Shown here piece after piece: positions 17,507 to 24,908 of a stretch of DNA of 64,000 bases. The DNA lies in the NCBI RefSeq assembly GCF_000164865.1, contig NC_014618.1:4650001-4714000 (forward strand), read 5' to 3'. The translations under genes were made by a program, and so were the position numbers. The notes beneath the pieces are model-generated. The model ran no database searches. It saw only the letters and a program-made list of their open reading frames with translations, and was not told the origin of the DNA. Within the stretch, counting starts at the first letter, position 1, and each line of letters starts with the position of its first letter. This DNA comes from [Enterobacter] lignolyticus SCF1 (GTDB lineage Bacteria > Pseudomonadota > Gammaproteobacteria > Enterobacterales > Enterobacteriaceae).

Positions 17507-18187
17507 CTATTTTCCTTTAATCATTTTATTGTACTCTGCTTTACTGATATCACCGCGAGCAAGAAATTCACGTAATACTTTAGGTGGGACTTCTGTGCCT
17601 GGGACAGGATATCCATGCCATCCTCCAGCGTTATCAGGTTGGAACTCATACAATTTCCCATCACTCAATCCATATTTTTGCTTTCCGCCCTGGATTGAAT
17701 TGTTTAAAACATCTTGAGCTTGAGAATCACTTAAATCCATAGGAGTCCCCCATCCACCAGGCGCATGTTTGGGACTCGGTACATAGTTACTATCACCAGA
17801 TAAATAAGCCAGATCATCCTTATTCTGATCAGCAATCGGTGTTGTAGTTGTGTTCCCACCAGTATCAATAGCACCGTTAGTGTTGCCGGTATTGCTTAAT
17901 GATGTATCGCTGTTCTCTGTGTTGCCAGTGTGGGTTGGATTACCATATTGGTCAAATAGCTGATTTCCACCTGTATTTGTTGGCCCCTGGTCAGCAATCT
18001 GATCACCGCCGGTATCGGTTGGTGATTTCGAATCATCGCTACCAAACATCCCGGCAATAATGGTGCCAAGACCCGCGCCCGCAGCACCGCCTGCGGTGCC
18101 ACCGCCCATACCGCCACCGCGCATGAGATCGTCACCAAGACTATTTACACATGTGGTTGGGGAACAACCCAGCGAGTTATGCTCAAC
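17507..18187 (-). CDS. Orphan CdiA-CT fragment with variant VEHN box (module 5)
   Basis: About 226 residues from a box that reads VEHN instead of VENN (codons 18176-18187; AAT to CAT). Then come a Gly/Ala-rich stretch (RGGGMGGGTAGGAAGAG), a long Thr-Gly-Asn repeat linker shared almost base for base with module 2, and a toxin domain of about 100 residues (KHAPGGWGTPMDLSD, GKLYEFQPDNAGGWHGYPVPG). The first ATG is at 18124. No spacer of the type seen before modules 1, 3, 4 and 6 is present upstream. The toxin family is not identified. The module lies left of repeat block 1, separated from modules 1-4. Confidence 0.74.
   Translation of the reverse strand, partial: VEHNSLGCSPTTCVNSLGDDLMRGGGMGGGTAGGAAGAGLGTIIAGMFGSDDSKSPTDTGGDQIADQGPTNTGGNQLFDQYGNPTHTGNTENSDTSLSNTGNTNGAIDTGGNTTTTPIADQNKDDLAYLSGDSNYVPSPKHAPGGWGTPMDLSDSQAQDVLNNSIQGGKQKYGLSDGKLYEFQPDNAGGWHGYPVPGTEVPPKVLREFLARGDISKAEYNKMIKGK
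17804..18028. repeat. Toxin-linker repeat, copy in module 5
   Basis: This 225-bp segment codes for the linker rich in NTGG and TGN units. It matches 22847-23071 in module 2 over its whole length without gaps, with about seven base differences by eye. A diverged version is seen in module 4. The near-identity between two modules with different toxins points to recent recombination through the linker. Confidence 0.85.
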
Positions 18188-18356
18188 AATATTCCATTAG
18201 TTATCATTGCTTTAGTGCAATTTATCACACTGCGTTAGGTGTATAGCGGATAATTGAGAAAAAAACAGGCGATAAGCTGACATCTTTACGCAGGTTAAGG
18301 GCGGCCGGGAATAAAATTGCGTCGATAATGACGGCCATCATGCTTGCATGATGTAA

Positions 18357-18452
18357 TACATCACTTTTACATCAAAAATACACCACTACTGCATCACTAT
18401 TACACCAGGTGAACGCCATTACATCACAATCACATCACTTTTACATCACTCT
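18357..18452. repeat. 11-bp phased repeat array, block 1
   Basis: Eight units of consensus TACATCACTnn start at 18357, 18368, 18379, 18390, 18401, then after one 8-bp unit at 18420, 18431 and 18442. The exact 11-bp step puts all units on one face of the helix, as in plasmid iterons or partition sites. The same array, with the same irregular gap and the same TACACCAGGTG unit before it, recurs at 26244-26329. Confidence 0.85.
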
Positions 18453-18561
18453 GATTAATACGAACGGTGAGCGCTGACAGATTTTAATCTGGCTGTGTGA
18501 AGCGTTGGGCAACGAGCATCGCGAGGCGTCAGCAGGTTTCAAAGGGGAACCCTTTGGCGCG

Positions 18562-18577
18562 CGACTGTATACAGTCG
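18562..18577. repeat. 16-bp palindrome in block 1 core
   Basis: CGACTGTATACAGTCG is a perfect palindrome inside the conserved core, present identically at 26439-26454. It is a candidate binding or crossover site for the nearby tyrosine recombinase or another dimeric protein; this role is inference. Confidence 0.7.
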
Positions 18578-18618
18578 GTAACGTGCCTCTCTATTTCTTG
18601 CTGACAGCAGGGATGACT

Positions 18619-18729
18619 CATTAAGTTGAACTAAATTGCATTAAGTTTCATTAAATTGTATTGCCGGTTAGTTTGATTGCATTAAATTTATTTAAATTGC
18701 ACTAATTTTCTTTAAGTTGCATTGCCCCG
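18619..18729. repeat. 10-bp phased repeat array, block 1
   Basis: Tandem units of consensus CATTAArTTG begin at 18619, 18629, 18639, 18649, 18659, 18669 (11 bp), 18680, 18690, 18700, 18710 and 18720, giving a strict 10-bp step apart from one extra base. The corresponding array of block 2 keeps the step and also has a single 11-bp unit. Confidence 0.8.
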
Positions 18730-18816
18730 CCTGAAGCACTGGGCGGTGAACAACGTGAGGGGGTCAGTGATAGTATTTTTCCAGTCTCTCAGACACGCTG
18801 AACATTCAGTTTTGGA

Positions 18817-18982
18817 GAGTCGTCCGGCGACTCTTCTGGCGAGTCACCGGGGAGTCATCACCTTAAAATATGCGACTCTTCTGACGACTCCTCATTTTAC
18901 AATATCATGATTTTTATGCAGATAGTCATGAGTGACTCTACAGCAACTCGCCGACGAGTCGCCAAAGAGTCGTGGACGACTC
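18817..18982. repeat. Phased GAGTC/GACTC cluster
   Basis: Ten GAGTC or GACTC pentamers start at 18817, 18829, 18841, 18852, 18874, 18886, 18934, 18956, 18967 and 18978. Steps are 11 or 12 bp or close to whole multiples (22, 48). All are of the G/C-centred form and several lie in a CGACTCTTCTG context. The cluster adjoins block 1 on its right and is absent from block 2. 18983-19191 is AT-rich with no gene. Confidence 0.8.
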
Positions 18983-19191
18983 TGATTGACACATTAAAAA
19001 ATTTCATTTTGCAATTTTAAAAAAATAATGCACTGATTTTAAATACTAATCAGCAAAAATTTCATTTTGCGTGGGGTGTGGGGATTTTGAGGTAAGAAGC
19101 AGGCTATTGTAAAATAGCCTGCCGGGATGGATTTAGATATTACCTAAAAAAATTGCGGAGCGAAAAAATGTCTATTTATTCAACTCTAAGA

Positions 19192-19650
19192 TTACTGCGT
19201 TCTACTTATATAAAGAGGTTGTTGATATTCATCAATATGTTGAATGTCAATGTACATAACCTCCTCTTTTCTTAAGGTATGAAATTTAATTACTGCATCC
19301 ATTTCATCATCAAAATCATCAAAAATAGTTATTACTTCAAATTTTTTCAATGGCATTGTTGTTTGCAATTTCATAGTAATCATCTCTGATACAGAGATTG
19401 CAACAGATACAATATCATCGTCAGTATAAGCACTAATTCTTAATTCGTTATAAAAACACTCTTCTTCTGTTTTATCAAAAAAATTCCCATTATCAACATC
19501 GAGAGGTTGTTTAGCTTTAAAAAAAACACAGCCATTATTGTGTACGATAAAACCATCATCAATCAATAATGACAGTTCTATCGGTATAGAAGATAATTTA
19601 TGCACCTTGCTCAGAATGTTATCTTTAAAGCTTTTATTTATGAAAATCAT
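19192..19650 (-). CDS. Immunity protein of orphan module 4
   Basis: A 152-residue protein starting MIFINKSFKDNILSKVHKL, rich in Asp/Glu (FDDFDDEMDAV), overlapping the end of the module 4 toxin fragment by 4 nt (ATGA). Translational coupling, size and location mark it as the cognate cytoplasmic immunity protein. No known family was recognised. Confidence 0.73.
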   Translation of the reverse strand: MIFINKSFKDNILSKVHKLSSIPIELSLLIDDGFIVHNNGCVFFKAKQPLDVDNGNFFDKTEEECFYNELRISAYTDDDIVSVAISVSEMITMKLQTTMPLKKFEVITIFDDFDDEMDAVIKFHTLRKEEVMYIDIQHIDEYQQPLYISRTQ

Positions 19651-20438
19651 TTTTCCCCCAAATACTGCTTCATGCCTTTATCAATGGCCTGTTTAAACTT
19701 AGGGTCTTCAAGCAGTTTATTTACTGAAGAAGGTGCGGGAATTTTGTTCTTTGAAGCATCAAAACTATAAAAATCATTACTATTAGGATTGTAATAATAT
19801 TTATTGTTTTTGTTATCCTGATAATGCACCTGCCCAGGTCTTTGCCCGGGATTTGGATTCTCTACGTCAATACGCTCTTTCCCTTCACCTTTCCAGATGG
19901 TTTTACTTGGGACTTTAACTCCATTAGCCCCCAACATATGTCCATCAGACATATAGATAAAATCATCTTTATTCGGTCCTTCCGTAATCGGTGTAACCGT
20001 GGTATTACCGCCAGTATTCGGTAAACCTTCCGTGTTTCCGGTATTTGTCGAACCCTGACCAGAAGGCTTATTGTTCCCCGTATGCGATGGAGTGTTCCCG
20101 GTAGCGGTCTGGTTTCCACCTGTATCTGTTGGACCGGAGTCTGCAATCTGCTCACCGCCCGTATTGGAAGGGCCATACTTACCTTCCAGCAGCCCCAGAT
20201 ACTTGCTGGTAATATCATCATTGCCCATCATTTTCAGGGTGATCAAATGATCCAGCTCATCTGCAGAGATCTTGTCCGCTATTTCCTTCGCAACAATCCC
20301 GGTAATGCCCGCTTTTACCCCAATTTCCAGCAACTGCTCGGCAACTTTTGTCCGGCACGGTGCCGCTATCGCACATCCTTCAAGGGCAAGTTTACTCAGC
20401 GAGTTATTCTCAACAACAACTAACTCCGACACGCACAC
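19647..20438 (-). CDS. Orphan CdiA-CT fragment (module 4)
   Basis: The frame starts MCVSELVVVENNSLS (VENN codons 20403-20414). It continues through a pretoxin region with two Cys (GCAIAAPC), a Thr-Gly-Asn linker related to those of modules 2 and 5, and a C-terminal toxin domain (KGEGKERIDVENPNPGQRPG, KYYYNPNSNDFYSFD, ending KQYLGEK). The IDVENPNPGQRPGQVHYQ pattern is one I associate with polymorphic toxin tips, but the activity is not known to me. An ATG lies 24 nt before VENN, so a product could be made, though it lacks any secretion domain. Confidence 0.75.
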   Translation of the reverse strand: MCVSELVVVENNSLSKLALEGCAIAAPCRTKVAEQLLEIGVKAGITGIVAKEIADKISADELDHLITLKMMGNDDITSKYLGLLEGKYGPSNTGGEQIADSGPTDTGGNQTATGNTPSHTGNNKPSGQGSTNTGNTEGLPNTGGNTTVTPITEGPNKDDFIYMSDGHMLGANGVKVPSKTIWKGEGKERIDVENPNPGQRPGQVHYQDNKNNKYYYNPNSNDFYSFDASKNKIPAPSSVNKLLEDPKFKQAIDKGMKQYLGEK

Positions 20439-20619
20439 CGGGTTTGTGGAGTTATTTTCTAAATTTTTTCAGTGGATTATAGAAAATTTTTGCTGTTGTG
20501 CTTCTGCGAGCAGAACATTTTACCCCGACGCGCGTTTTCCACCTAGACAAGCTACCGCCCTGTAGTAACAGTCTGTCCTCTTAGTCCACTTTTCAAAGTG
20601 AGCGGAAGATGAGTTTAAT
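20415..20619 (-). other. Inter-module spacer upstream of module 4 VENN box
   Basis: Apart from the short N-terminal codons of module 4, this is non-coding. On the minus strand it has CGCGTCGGGGTAAAATG and then the ATTCTATAATCC segment where modules 1, 3 and 6 have GGTTGTAA. It is a diverged member of the shared spacer family. Confidence 0.5.
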
Positions 20620-21081
20620 TTATAAAATTTCTCTCTGTAATTGATTGATTACACTTTGTATTGTTCCTTGTGGAAGTGTTGTCTCGTTAATTTTTTCCCC
20701 ACGGTCAGTACTCCATACTAATCTATCGCCATTACTCGTTTTGATAAAATAAAGGTAACAACCGTTATCGCCCATTGCTGTGCATGTCATGTCAAATAAA
20801 CCATCAATTAGCATCTCACCATCACCGATAAAGTAATCCCTGGCATTTTTATAAAGAACGACAGCCTCAACACCCGAATCATTAACATTTAAATCGTCGA
20901 TAGGGGCCTTAGAATAAAAGCTGAATGTTGTCTTTAGTTCAAAAACATCAACAATATCAAAAACTTTACCCCCATTGATATATAGCGAAAACAGTCCATT
21001 TTTCCATATATCGCCGGCAGTATTCCAAGCATTGACCACATCGAATTGAAGTGCGAAATAAAAGGGATCACCGTAAATCAT
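20620..21081 (-). CDS. Immunity protein of orphan module 3
   Basis: A 153-residue protein (MIYGDPFYFALQFDVVNAW) whose start overlaps the end of the module 3 toxin fragment by 4 nt. Coupled position and low GC indicate a cognate immunity protein. No family was recognised. Confidence 0.73.
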   Translation of the reverse strand: MIYGDPFYFALQFDVVNAWNTAGDIWKNGLFSLYINGGKVFDIVDVFELKTTFSFYSKAPIDDLNVNDSGVEAVVLYKNARDYFIGDGEMLIDGLFDMTCTAMGDNGCYLYFIKTSNGDRLVWSTDRGEKINETTLPQGTIQSVINQLQREIL

Positions 21082-21872
21082 TTTATTTTTACCCCTAGTT
21101 GTTTTTGAACAGCGCTTGGTATTTGATCGCTTGCCAGTGCATTTTTGTCTCCAGTGCTACCATTCCAGTGATATTGACCATTAGTGCCCTCAAACCGATG
21201 TATGTTCCCATCACTATCAACAGCAAATCTAACTTCCTTATTTTGGTATTGTTTTGTACTTGGAATTGATTGTTCAAAGAGACTAAGTGAGTTCTTGGGC
21301 TCAATACCAGCATTAGGCCTATTGCCTTGTTGCCCTAATGTATGTTTAGGATTTGACTTGTAAACTAAACCATTATTGGCTGTAACTGGTTCAGATACAG
21401 GAATAGCGCTTCCTTTGTTACCTGCTTTACCCACTCCTGCAGCAATACCTGCTGCACTGGTGCCGACAACCTGAGCCAGCGAGTTGATCGCCAACTGTCT
21501 GGCTTCCGGCGAGTCACCTGACGTCAGAGCATTGTGGATGGCTGCAGTCCGGTCTGCTTCAAGCTGGATAGTCGTCACCTGAAGAATAGATAACTCGTTC
21601 TGATCTTCCGGGCTTAGTCCACCATTAACACGCGCTTTTTCCAGTAACTCATTGGTACGGTTAGCATAATCAGTCTGTAATTTGCCGACCTCATTTGCCT
21701 TATCTACACACTCCTGCGCACCTTTGCAATTAACCACGCTTTCATGCTGTTCAGCACTAATTTTCTTGTACTTATCAACAACAGCATTTTCGCAGGTAGC
21801 ATTACCCTGACATTGTGTCATTTCCTGAGCACGTGATTTGTTGTCCGGCACACTGAGCGAGTTATTCTCAAC
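21078..21872 (-). CDS. Orphan CdiA-CT fragment (module 3)
   Basis: About 264 residues from the VENN box (codons 21861-21872; VENNSLSVPDNKSRAQEM). A pretoxin part with several Cys follows (CQGNATCENAVV, CKGAQECVD), then a hydrophobic stretch (VGTSAAGIAAGVGKAG), then a toxin tip (YKSNPKHTLGQQGNRPNAG, RFAVDSDGNIHRFEG, YHWNGST). The frame is also open upstream to 22046, but those residues are spacer sequence and not a CdiA domain. The toxin activity is not recognised. It has no signal or transport region of its own. Confidence 0.75.
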   Translation of the reverse strand, partial: VENNSLSVPDNKSRAQEMTQCQGNATCENAVVDKYKKISAEQHESVVNCKGAQECVDKANEVGKLQTDYANRTNELLEKARVNGGLSPEDQNELSILQVTTIQLEADRTAAIHNALTSGDSPEARQLAINSLAQVVGTSAAGIAAGVGKAGNKGSAIPVSEPVTANNGLVYKSNPKHTLGQQGNRPNAGIEPKNSLSLFEQSIPSTKQYQNKEVRFAVDSDGNIHRFEGTNGQYHWNGSTGDKNALASDQIPSAVQKQLGVKIK

Positions 21873-22160
21873 AACAACTAACTCCGACGTCCTTATCGGG
21901 GTTGTAGAGGTGTTTTCCCAGTACTTTCCACAGGTTACAACCCATTTTCGCTGACGTGCTTTTACCACACGGGCATTTTGTCCCGACGTGCGTTTTTGGC
22001 CCTCAGAGTCTTCCGGCCAACACCGAACCCCGCCGCTGGGGCGCACGCCATAATGCAGGAGATTATGCGCAGCTCAGAACCACGACCCGCGCATAATTTG
22101 CGTTATGTCTAGCGCCCTCCGGAAGCTTGCTATGGTGCTGGCTGAAGGAGGCCGAGTTTT
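21873..22160 (-). other. Inter-module spacer upstream of module 3 VENN box
   Basis: On the minus strand it contains ACGTCGGGACAAAATGCCCG, then AAAATGGGTTGTAACCTGTG and GGAAA, then GTCGGAGTTAGTTGTTG leading into VENN. It is the fullest version of the conserved spacer. A translated reading exists but shows no family resemblance, so I treat it as non-coding. Confidence 0.55.
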
Positions 22161-22535
22161 TTATTTCTTCGGGTCATTATAATGTTTAGGAATTTCGTAG
22201 CCTTCGGGAATTTTTGGCCAAAGAAACTCTTCTGACCCAGCCATTTTCTCTATATCCTCAAACATATCATCGAAAAAATTACGTAAATTCATAGCTCTTA
22301 CTCTAGCCACAACCAGTGCTGCAATTTGGGTTGTTCGATCTTCTTCCAACAAAGCTTTTTGAAATAATTCCATTTCGAGGCACAGAGAGTGCATATCTTT
22401 TCTCAGATTTTCATTCCAATCGCTTTGATAATTGCTTTGCCACTCGTCCTGCAAATTGCTGGCAGAAAGGTTTTGAGTATGAGCGAAATCAATGATGCTG
22501 TATTTAATAACATTAAGATCATTTTTCTGATTCAT
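22161..22535 (-). CDS. Immunity protein of orphan module 2
   Basis: A 124-residue acidic, helical protein (MNQKNDLNVIKYSIIDFAHT; many Glu/Asp; ends KHYNDPKK). It overlaps the module 2 toxin end by 4 nt. If the toxin is a colicin E3-like RNase, this would be its inhibitor. The sequence does not visibly resemble the short colicin E3 immunity protein. Confidence 0.73.
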   Translation of the reverse strand: MNQKNDLNVIKYSIIDFAHTQNLSASNLQDEWQSNYQSDWNENLRKDMHSLCLEMELFQKALLEEDRTTQIAALVVARVRAMNLRNFFDDMFEDIEKMAGSEEFLWPKIPEGYEIPKHYNDPKK

Positions 22536-23269
22536 TTCAATTTCCGCCCCGTTGCAGCTTGTGTTTTCTCTCTATTGATCGAGCCATCAAGATTCAGAAC
22601 AGCTTTAAAGTTCCCTCGTTTATCAAATACTTCAAGATGGTCTTTATGCTGACCATCTAGGTAAAATTGATCACCTTTTCTAATGTAATCGCCAACATCA
22701 TCTGTTGCTTTATAAACGCTTTGTCCTTGATATTGCTGGCTGCTTTTCTGAGCATTATCTTTAATATCGGTCCCAAAACCAGACTGTTTAAAGAACTCAC
22801 CCATATTACCAACAGCATCTTTGTTTGGTTCATAACCACCCGCCAGATAAGCCAGATCGTCCTTATTCTGATCGGCAATCGGTGTTGTGGTTGTGTTCCC
22901 ACCAGTATCAATAGCACCGTCAGTGTTGCCGGTATTGCTTAATGATGTATCGCTGTTCTCTGTGTTGCCAGTGTGGGTTGGATTACCATATTGGTCAAAT
23001 AGCTGATTTCCACCTGTATTTGTTGGCCCCTGCTCAGCAATCTGATCACCGCCGGTATTCGTTGGTGATTTAGAGTCATATTCGGAAGAACATACCCGCC
23101 CGAACATACACTGTGTGGCTTTATCCAGCCAGTCTGTGGCATCAGCTACCACACCCTGAAGCCCGGATGCTATCTTCTTGTCCGCATCCTGCTTCACTTT
23201 ATCACCGGGGCCAACAGGTAATCCCGGCGCAGGCACCGGAGCAGGAACAGCCAGCGCATTATTCTCAAC
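22532..23269 (-). CDS. Orphan CdiA-CT fragment with colicin E3-like tip (module 2)
   Basis: The VENN codons (23258-23269) share their first base with the last base of the stop codon of module 1's immunity gene, so this module was joined directly behind it without a spacer. After VENN come a Pro-rich segment, a region with paired Cys (CMFGRVC), the Thr-Gly-Asn linker nearly identical to module 5, and a tip ending FYLDGQHKDHLEVF, KRGNFKAVLNLDGS, KLK. The Y-x-D-x-x-H...LE arrangement resembles the colicin E3 cytotoxic RNase motif WDSQHGELE, although the Glu is one residue further away. An rRNA-cleaving RNase is therefore a reasonable but unproven guess. Confidence 0.75.
   Translation of the reverse strand, partial: VENNALAVPAPVPAPGLPVGPGDKVKQDADKKIASGLQGVVADATDWLDKATQCMFGRVCSSEYDSKSPTNTGGDQIAEQGPTNTGGNQLFDQYGNPTHTGNTENSDTSLSNTGNTDGAIDTGGNTTTTPIADQNKDDLAYLAGGYEPNKDAVGNMGEFFKQSGFGTDIKDNAQKSSQQYQGQSVYKATDDVGDYIRKGDQFYLDGQHKDHLEVFDKRGNFKAVLNLDGSINREKTQAATGRKLK
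22847..23071. repeat. Toxin-linker repeat, copy in module 2
   Basis: Partner of 17804-18028 in the same orientation, gap-free and about 97% identical by eye. Homologous recombination between these copies would delete or duplicate about 5 kb including modules 3, 4 and repeat block 1. Confidence 0.85.
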
Positions 23270-23823
23270 TATAAATCATCTTCAGAGACTACATCCAAAG
23301 CTCCACAAGCTTTAAACAACCATTTCAACGCTCCCCAAGGAAATGGCCATTCCAATACAACTACGGCAACAATGAAGTGAGTGTCTCTGATAGGTTCTTC
23401 CAGTAAAACAGCATCCCACCAAAACCATGTTCTATTTTCCGGCTCTAGCCAATATAACCAGTTATCAAGTGACCACCTCTCATTAATCATTAGCCTTTGT
23501 TGTTCTTCCCAAGGCAATGATTTCCTGTAAGCTATTCGGTGATCCATATCTCTTTTTGATATTTCAGGTTCGCAGTTATCTACAAAAATTTTAGGTAGAA
23601 TCTTTTTCCATGACGCTAAATCAGGCCAGTCGGAATCATAAGCATCATCAACTGTTTTTAGCACATTTTTAGCAAGAGATAAAATGTTTTCAGCATTTGA
23701 TTCGCAGGAAACAACAAATCTTACAGTGCCAATACCCGTTGGTTCATCAGATAGCGAAGGAGCGTTTGTAAGCCGCTCTCGTTCCCGAATAATCTCGGTT
23801 ATAACATTAGCGTTTACTGGCAT
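23269..23823 (-). CDS. Immunity protein of orphan module 1
   Basis: A 184-residue protein (MPVNANVITEIIRERERL) with many Trp residues near the C-terminus (RSLDNWLYWLEPE, RTWFWWDAV). Its start overlaps the end of the module 1 toxin by 17 nt. Location and coupling indicate a cognate immunity protein, rather large for this role. Its TAG stop shares a base with the next VENN box. Confidence 0.72.
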   Translation of the reverse strand: MPVNANVITEIIRERERLTNAPSLSDEPTGIGTVRFVVSCESNAENILSLAKNVLKTVDDAYDSDWPDLASWKKILPKIFVDNCEPEISKRDMDHRIAYRKSLPWEEQQRLMINERWSLDNWLYWLEPENRTWFWWDAVLLEEPIRDTHFIVAVVVLEWPFPWGALKWLFKACGALDVVSEDDL

Positions 23824-24616
23824 CTTTTCCGGTTCCTTGAATAATTTTATCTTGTAGATCTTTTATCTGATCTGGCCTTATCCCATACTGGTCGGGTGCT
23901 TTTGTAGGGTCGGCAACGATTGGCTTGTTTGGATAAAGCTTAACCTCTGATTCAGATACTGCATTTTTTCGCAAATCATTTAAAGTGGATTTAGGGACTT
24001 CAAATGTTTTTACTGTAGCACCTTCCATGTTTTGCGAAATACGTTTTTGCAAAAATTCTTGTGCGCGAGCTTTATCGCCAAAATTCAAATATAAGGTTGT
24101 TTCACCTGTTATGGTGACTTGGCCTTTTTCACCGATCAGAACGCGTGTGTTAGGGACACCTTCAACCCGATATACAGTGACTGTAGAGCCTGTTTTCGGA
24201 TCTCTGATTGCCCCGCCGGTCTTCAGCACATTTAACGCAGCACTGGTACCCATACCCGCAATGATTGACAATCCTTCTGAAGCAACAACTAGCCCTTTGC
24301 CAAACTCGCTCGTATTCTGACTGATAACCGCATTGTCTTTCGCTGTTTCCTGAGCAACCAGTTTTGCTACATCGGGATCTATATTCAGGAATGGGCCATT
24401 CTCCAGTATTTCACTTTGAGCATCATTAGCCGCATCACGCGAGAACCCACAAGTATCAGGGTTGGCTTTACAAGAAGCCTCCATTTTATCCCTGTCTTTT
24501 TGGGACTGCTTCCGGGCATCTTCCAGAATAGGTTCTATATCTTCACCTTTCTCTTTCGCTGCCTTCACTTTTCTGTCGAGCGCATACATATCACCAGAGA
24601 GGAAATTATTCTCAAC
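23807..24616 (-). CDS. Orphan CdiA-CT fragment (module 1)
   Basis: About 269 residues from RVVVENNFLSGDMYALD (VENN codons 24605-24616; ATG at 24589). The pretoxin part has CKANPDTCG and a hydrophobic patch (VASEGLSIIAGMGTSAALN). The tip of about 130 residues carries TVTVYRVEGVPNTRVLIG, LYLNFGDKARAQEFLQKR, VKTFEVPKSTLNDLRK and APDQYGI. The pattern of a Tyr/Arg start, YLNFGD and a late conserved segment suggests an enzyme domain, but I cannot assign an activity. It is the first orphan after the toxin-antitoxin pair. Confidence 0.74.
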   Translation of the reverse strand, partial: VENNFLSGDMYALDRKVKAAKEKGEDIEPILEDARKQSQKDRDKMEASCKANPDTCGFSRDAANDAQSEILENGPFLNIDPDVAKLVAQETAKDNAVISQNTSEFGKGLVVASEGLSIIAGMGTSAALNVLKTGGAIRDPKTGSTVTVYRVEGVPNTRVLIGEKGQVTITGETTLYLNFGDKARAQEFLQKRISQNMEGATVKTFEVPKSTLNDLRKNAVSESEVKLYPNKPIVADPTKAPDQYGIRPDQIKDLQDKIIQGTGKDASKR

Positions 24617-24908
24617 AACAACTCGATCCGGTGCACATTCCCGTAACGATGACAGTTTTTCCCTGTCCTTTCCGTGACTTACAACCTATTTTTCCTGCTG
24701 TACTTCCTGCCCGCCAACTTTTTGCGCTGTTAAGCGTTTTTGGCCCCGCAGACGCTACCGCCCGGCCGTGACATCTGGTCTGCTACCCCACCATCATATC
24801 AGTATGTAGACGTGATGCCACGACACACGCCTCATAAGCGTCTGTAAGTGGCTGATTAGGTTATTAAGGGATTATGCGGGAGTCAGCGGGATAATATGCT
24901 GTTCAGAC
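24617..24908 (-). other. Inter-module spacer upstream of module 1 VENN box
   Basis: Non-coding stretch between the RelE-type toxin gene and module 1. On the minus strand it has AAAATAGGTTGTAAGTC, GGAAA and then GAGTTGTTGTTGAG, the shared spacer words. GGGCGGTAGC and GGCCAAAAACGC further upstream are also shared with the module 3 or 4 spacers. Confidence 0.55.

Larger units (their letters stand above)
18357..18729. repeat. Composite direct repeat block 1
   Basis: The first copy of a composite block: 11-bp array, imperfect hairpin around AGATTTTAATCT, a well conserved 100-bp core containing CGACTGTATACAGTCG, and a 10-bp array. The second copy in the same orientation is at 26244-26585. The cores match closely while the arrays have drifted but keep their phase. 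The left flank (18188-18356) shows no gene and no shared sequence with the other copy. Confidence 0.85.

Noticed and set aside
18357..18729. CRISPR array
   Set aside because: Units are 10-11 bp and directly tandem, with no 28-37 bp repeats, no unique spacers and no cas genes.
21873..22046. N-terminal extension of module 3 as coding sequence
   Set aside because: The extension is the conserved spacer, and its counterparts before modules 1 and 6 are interrupted by stops, so the open frame here is likely chance.
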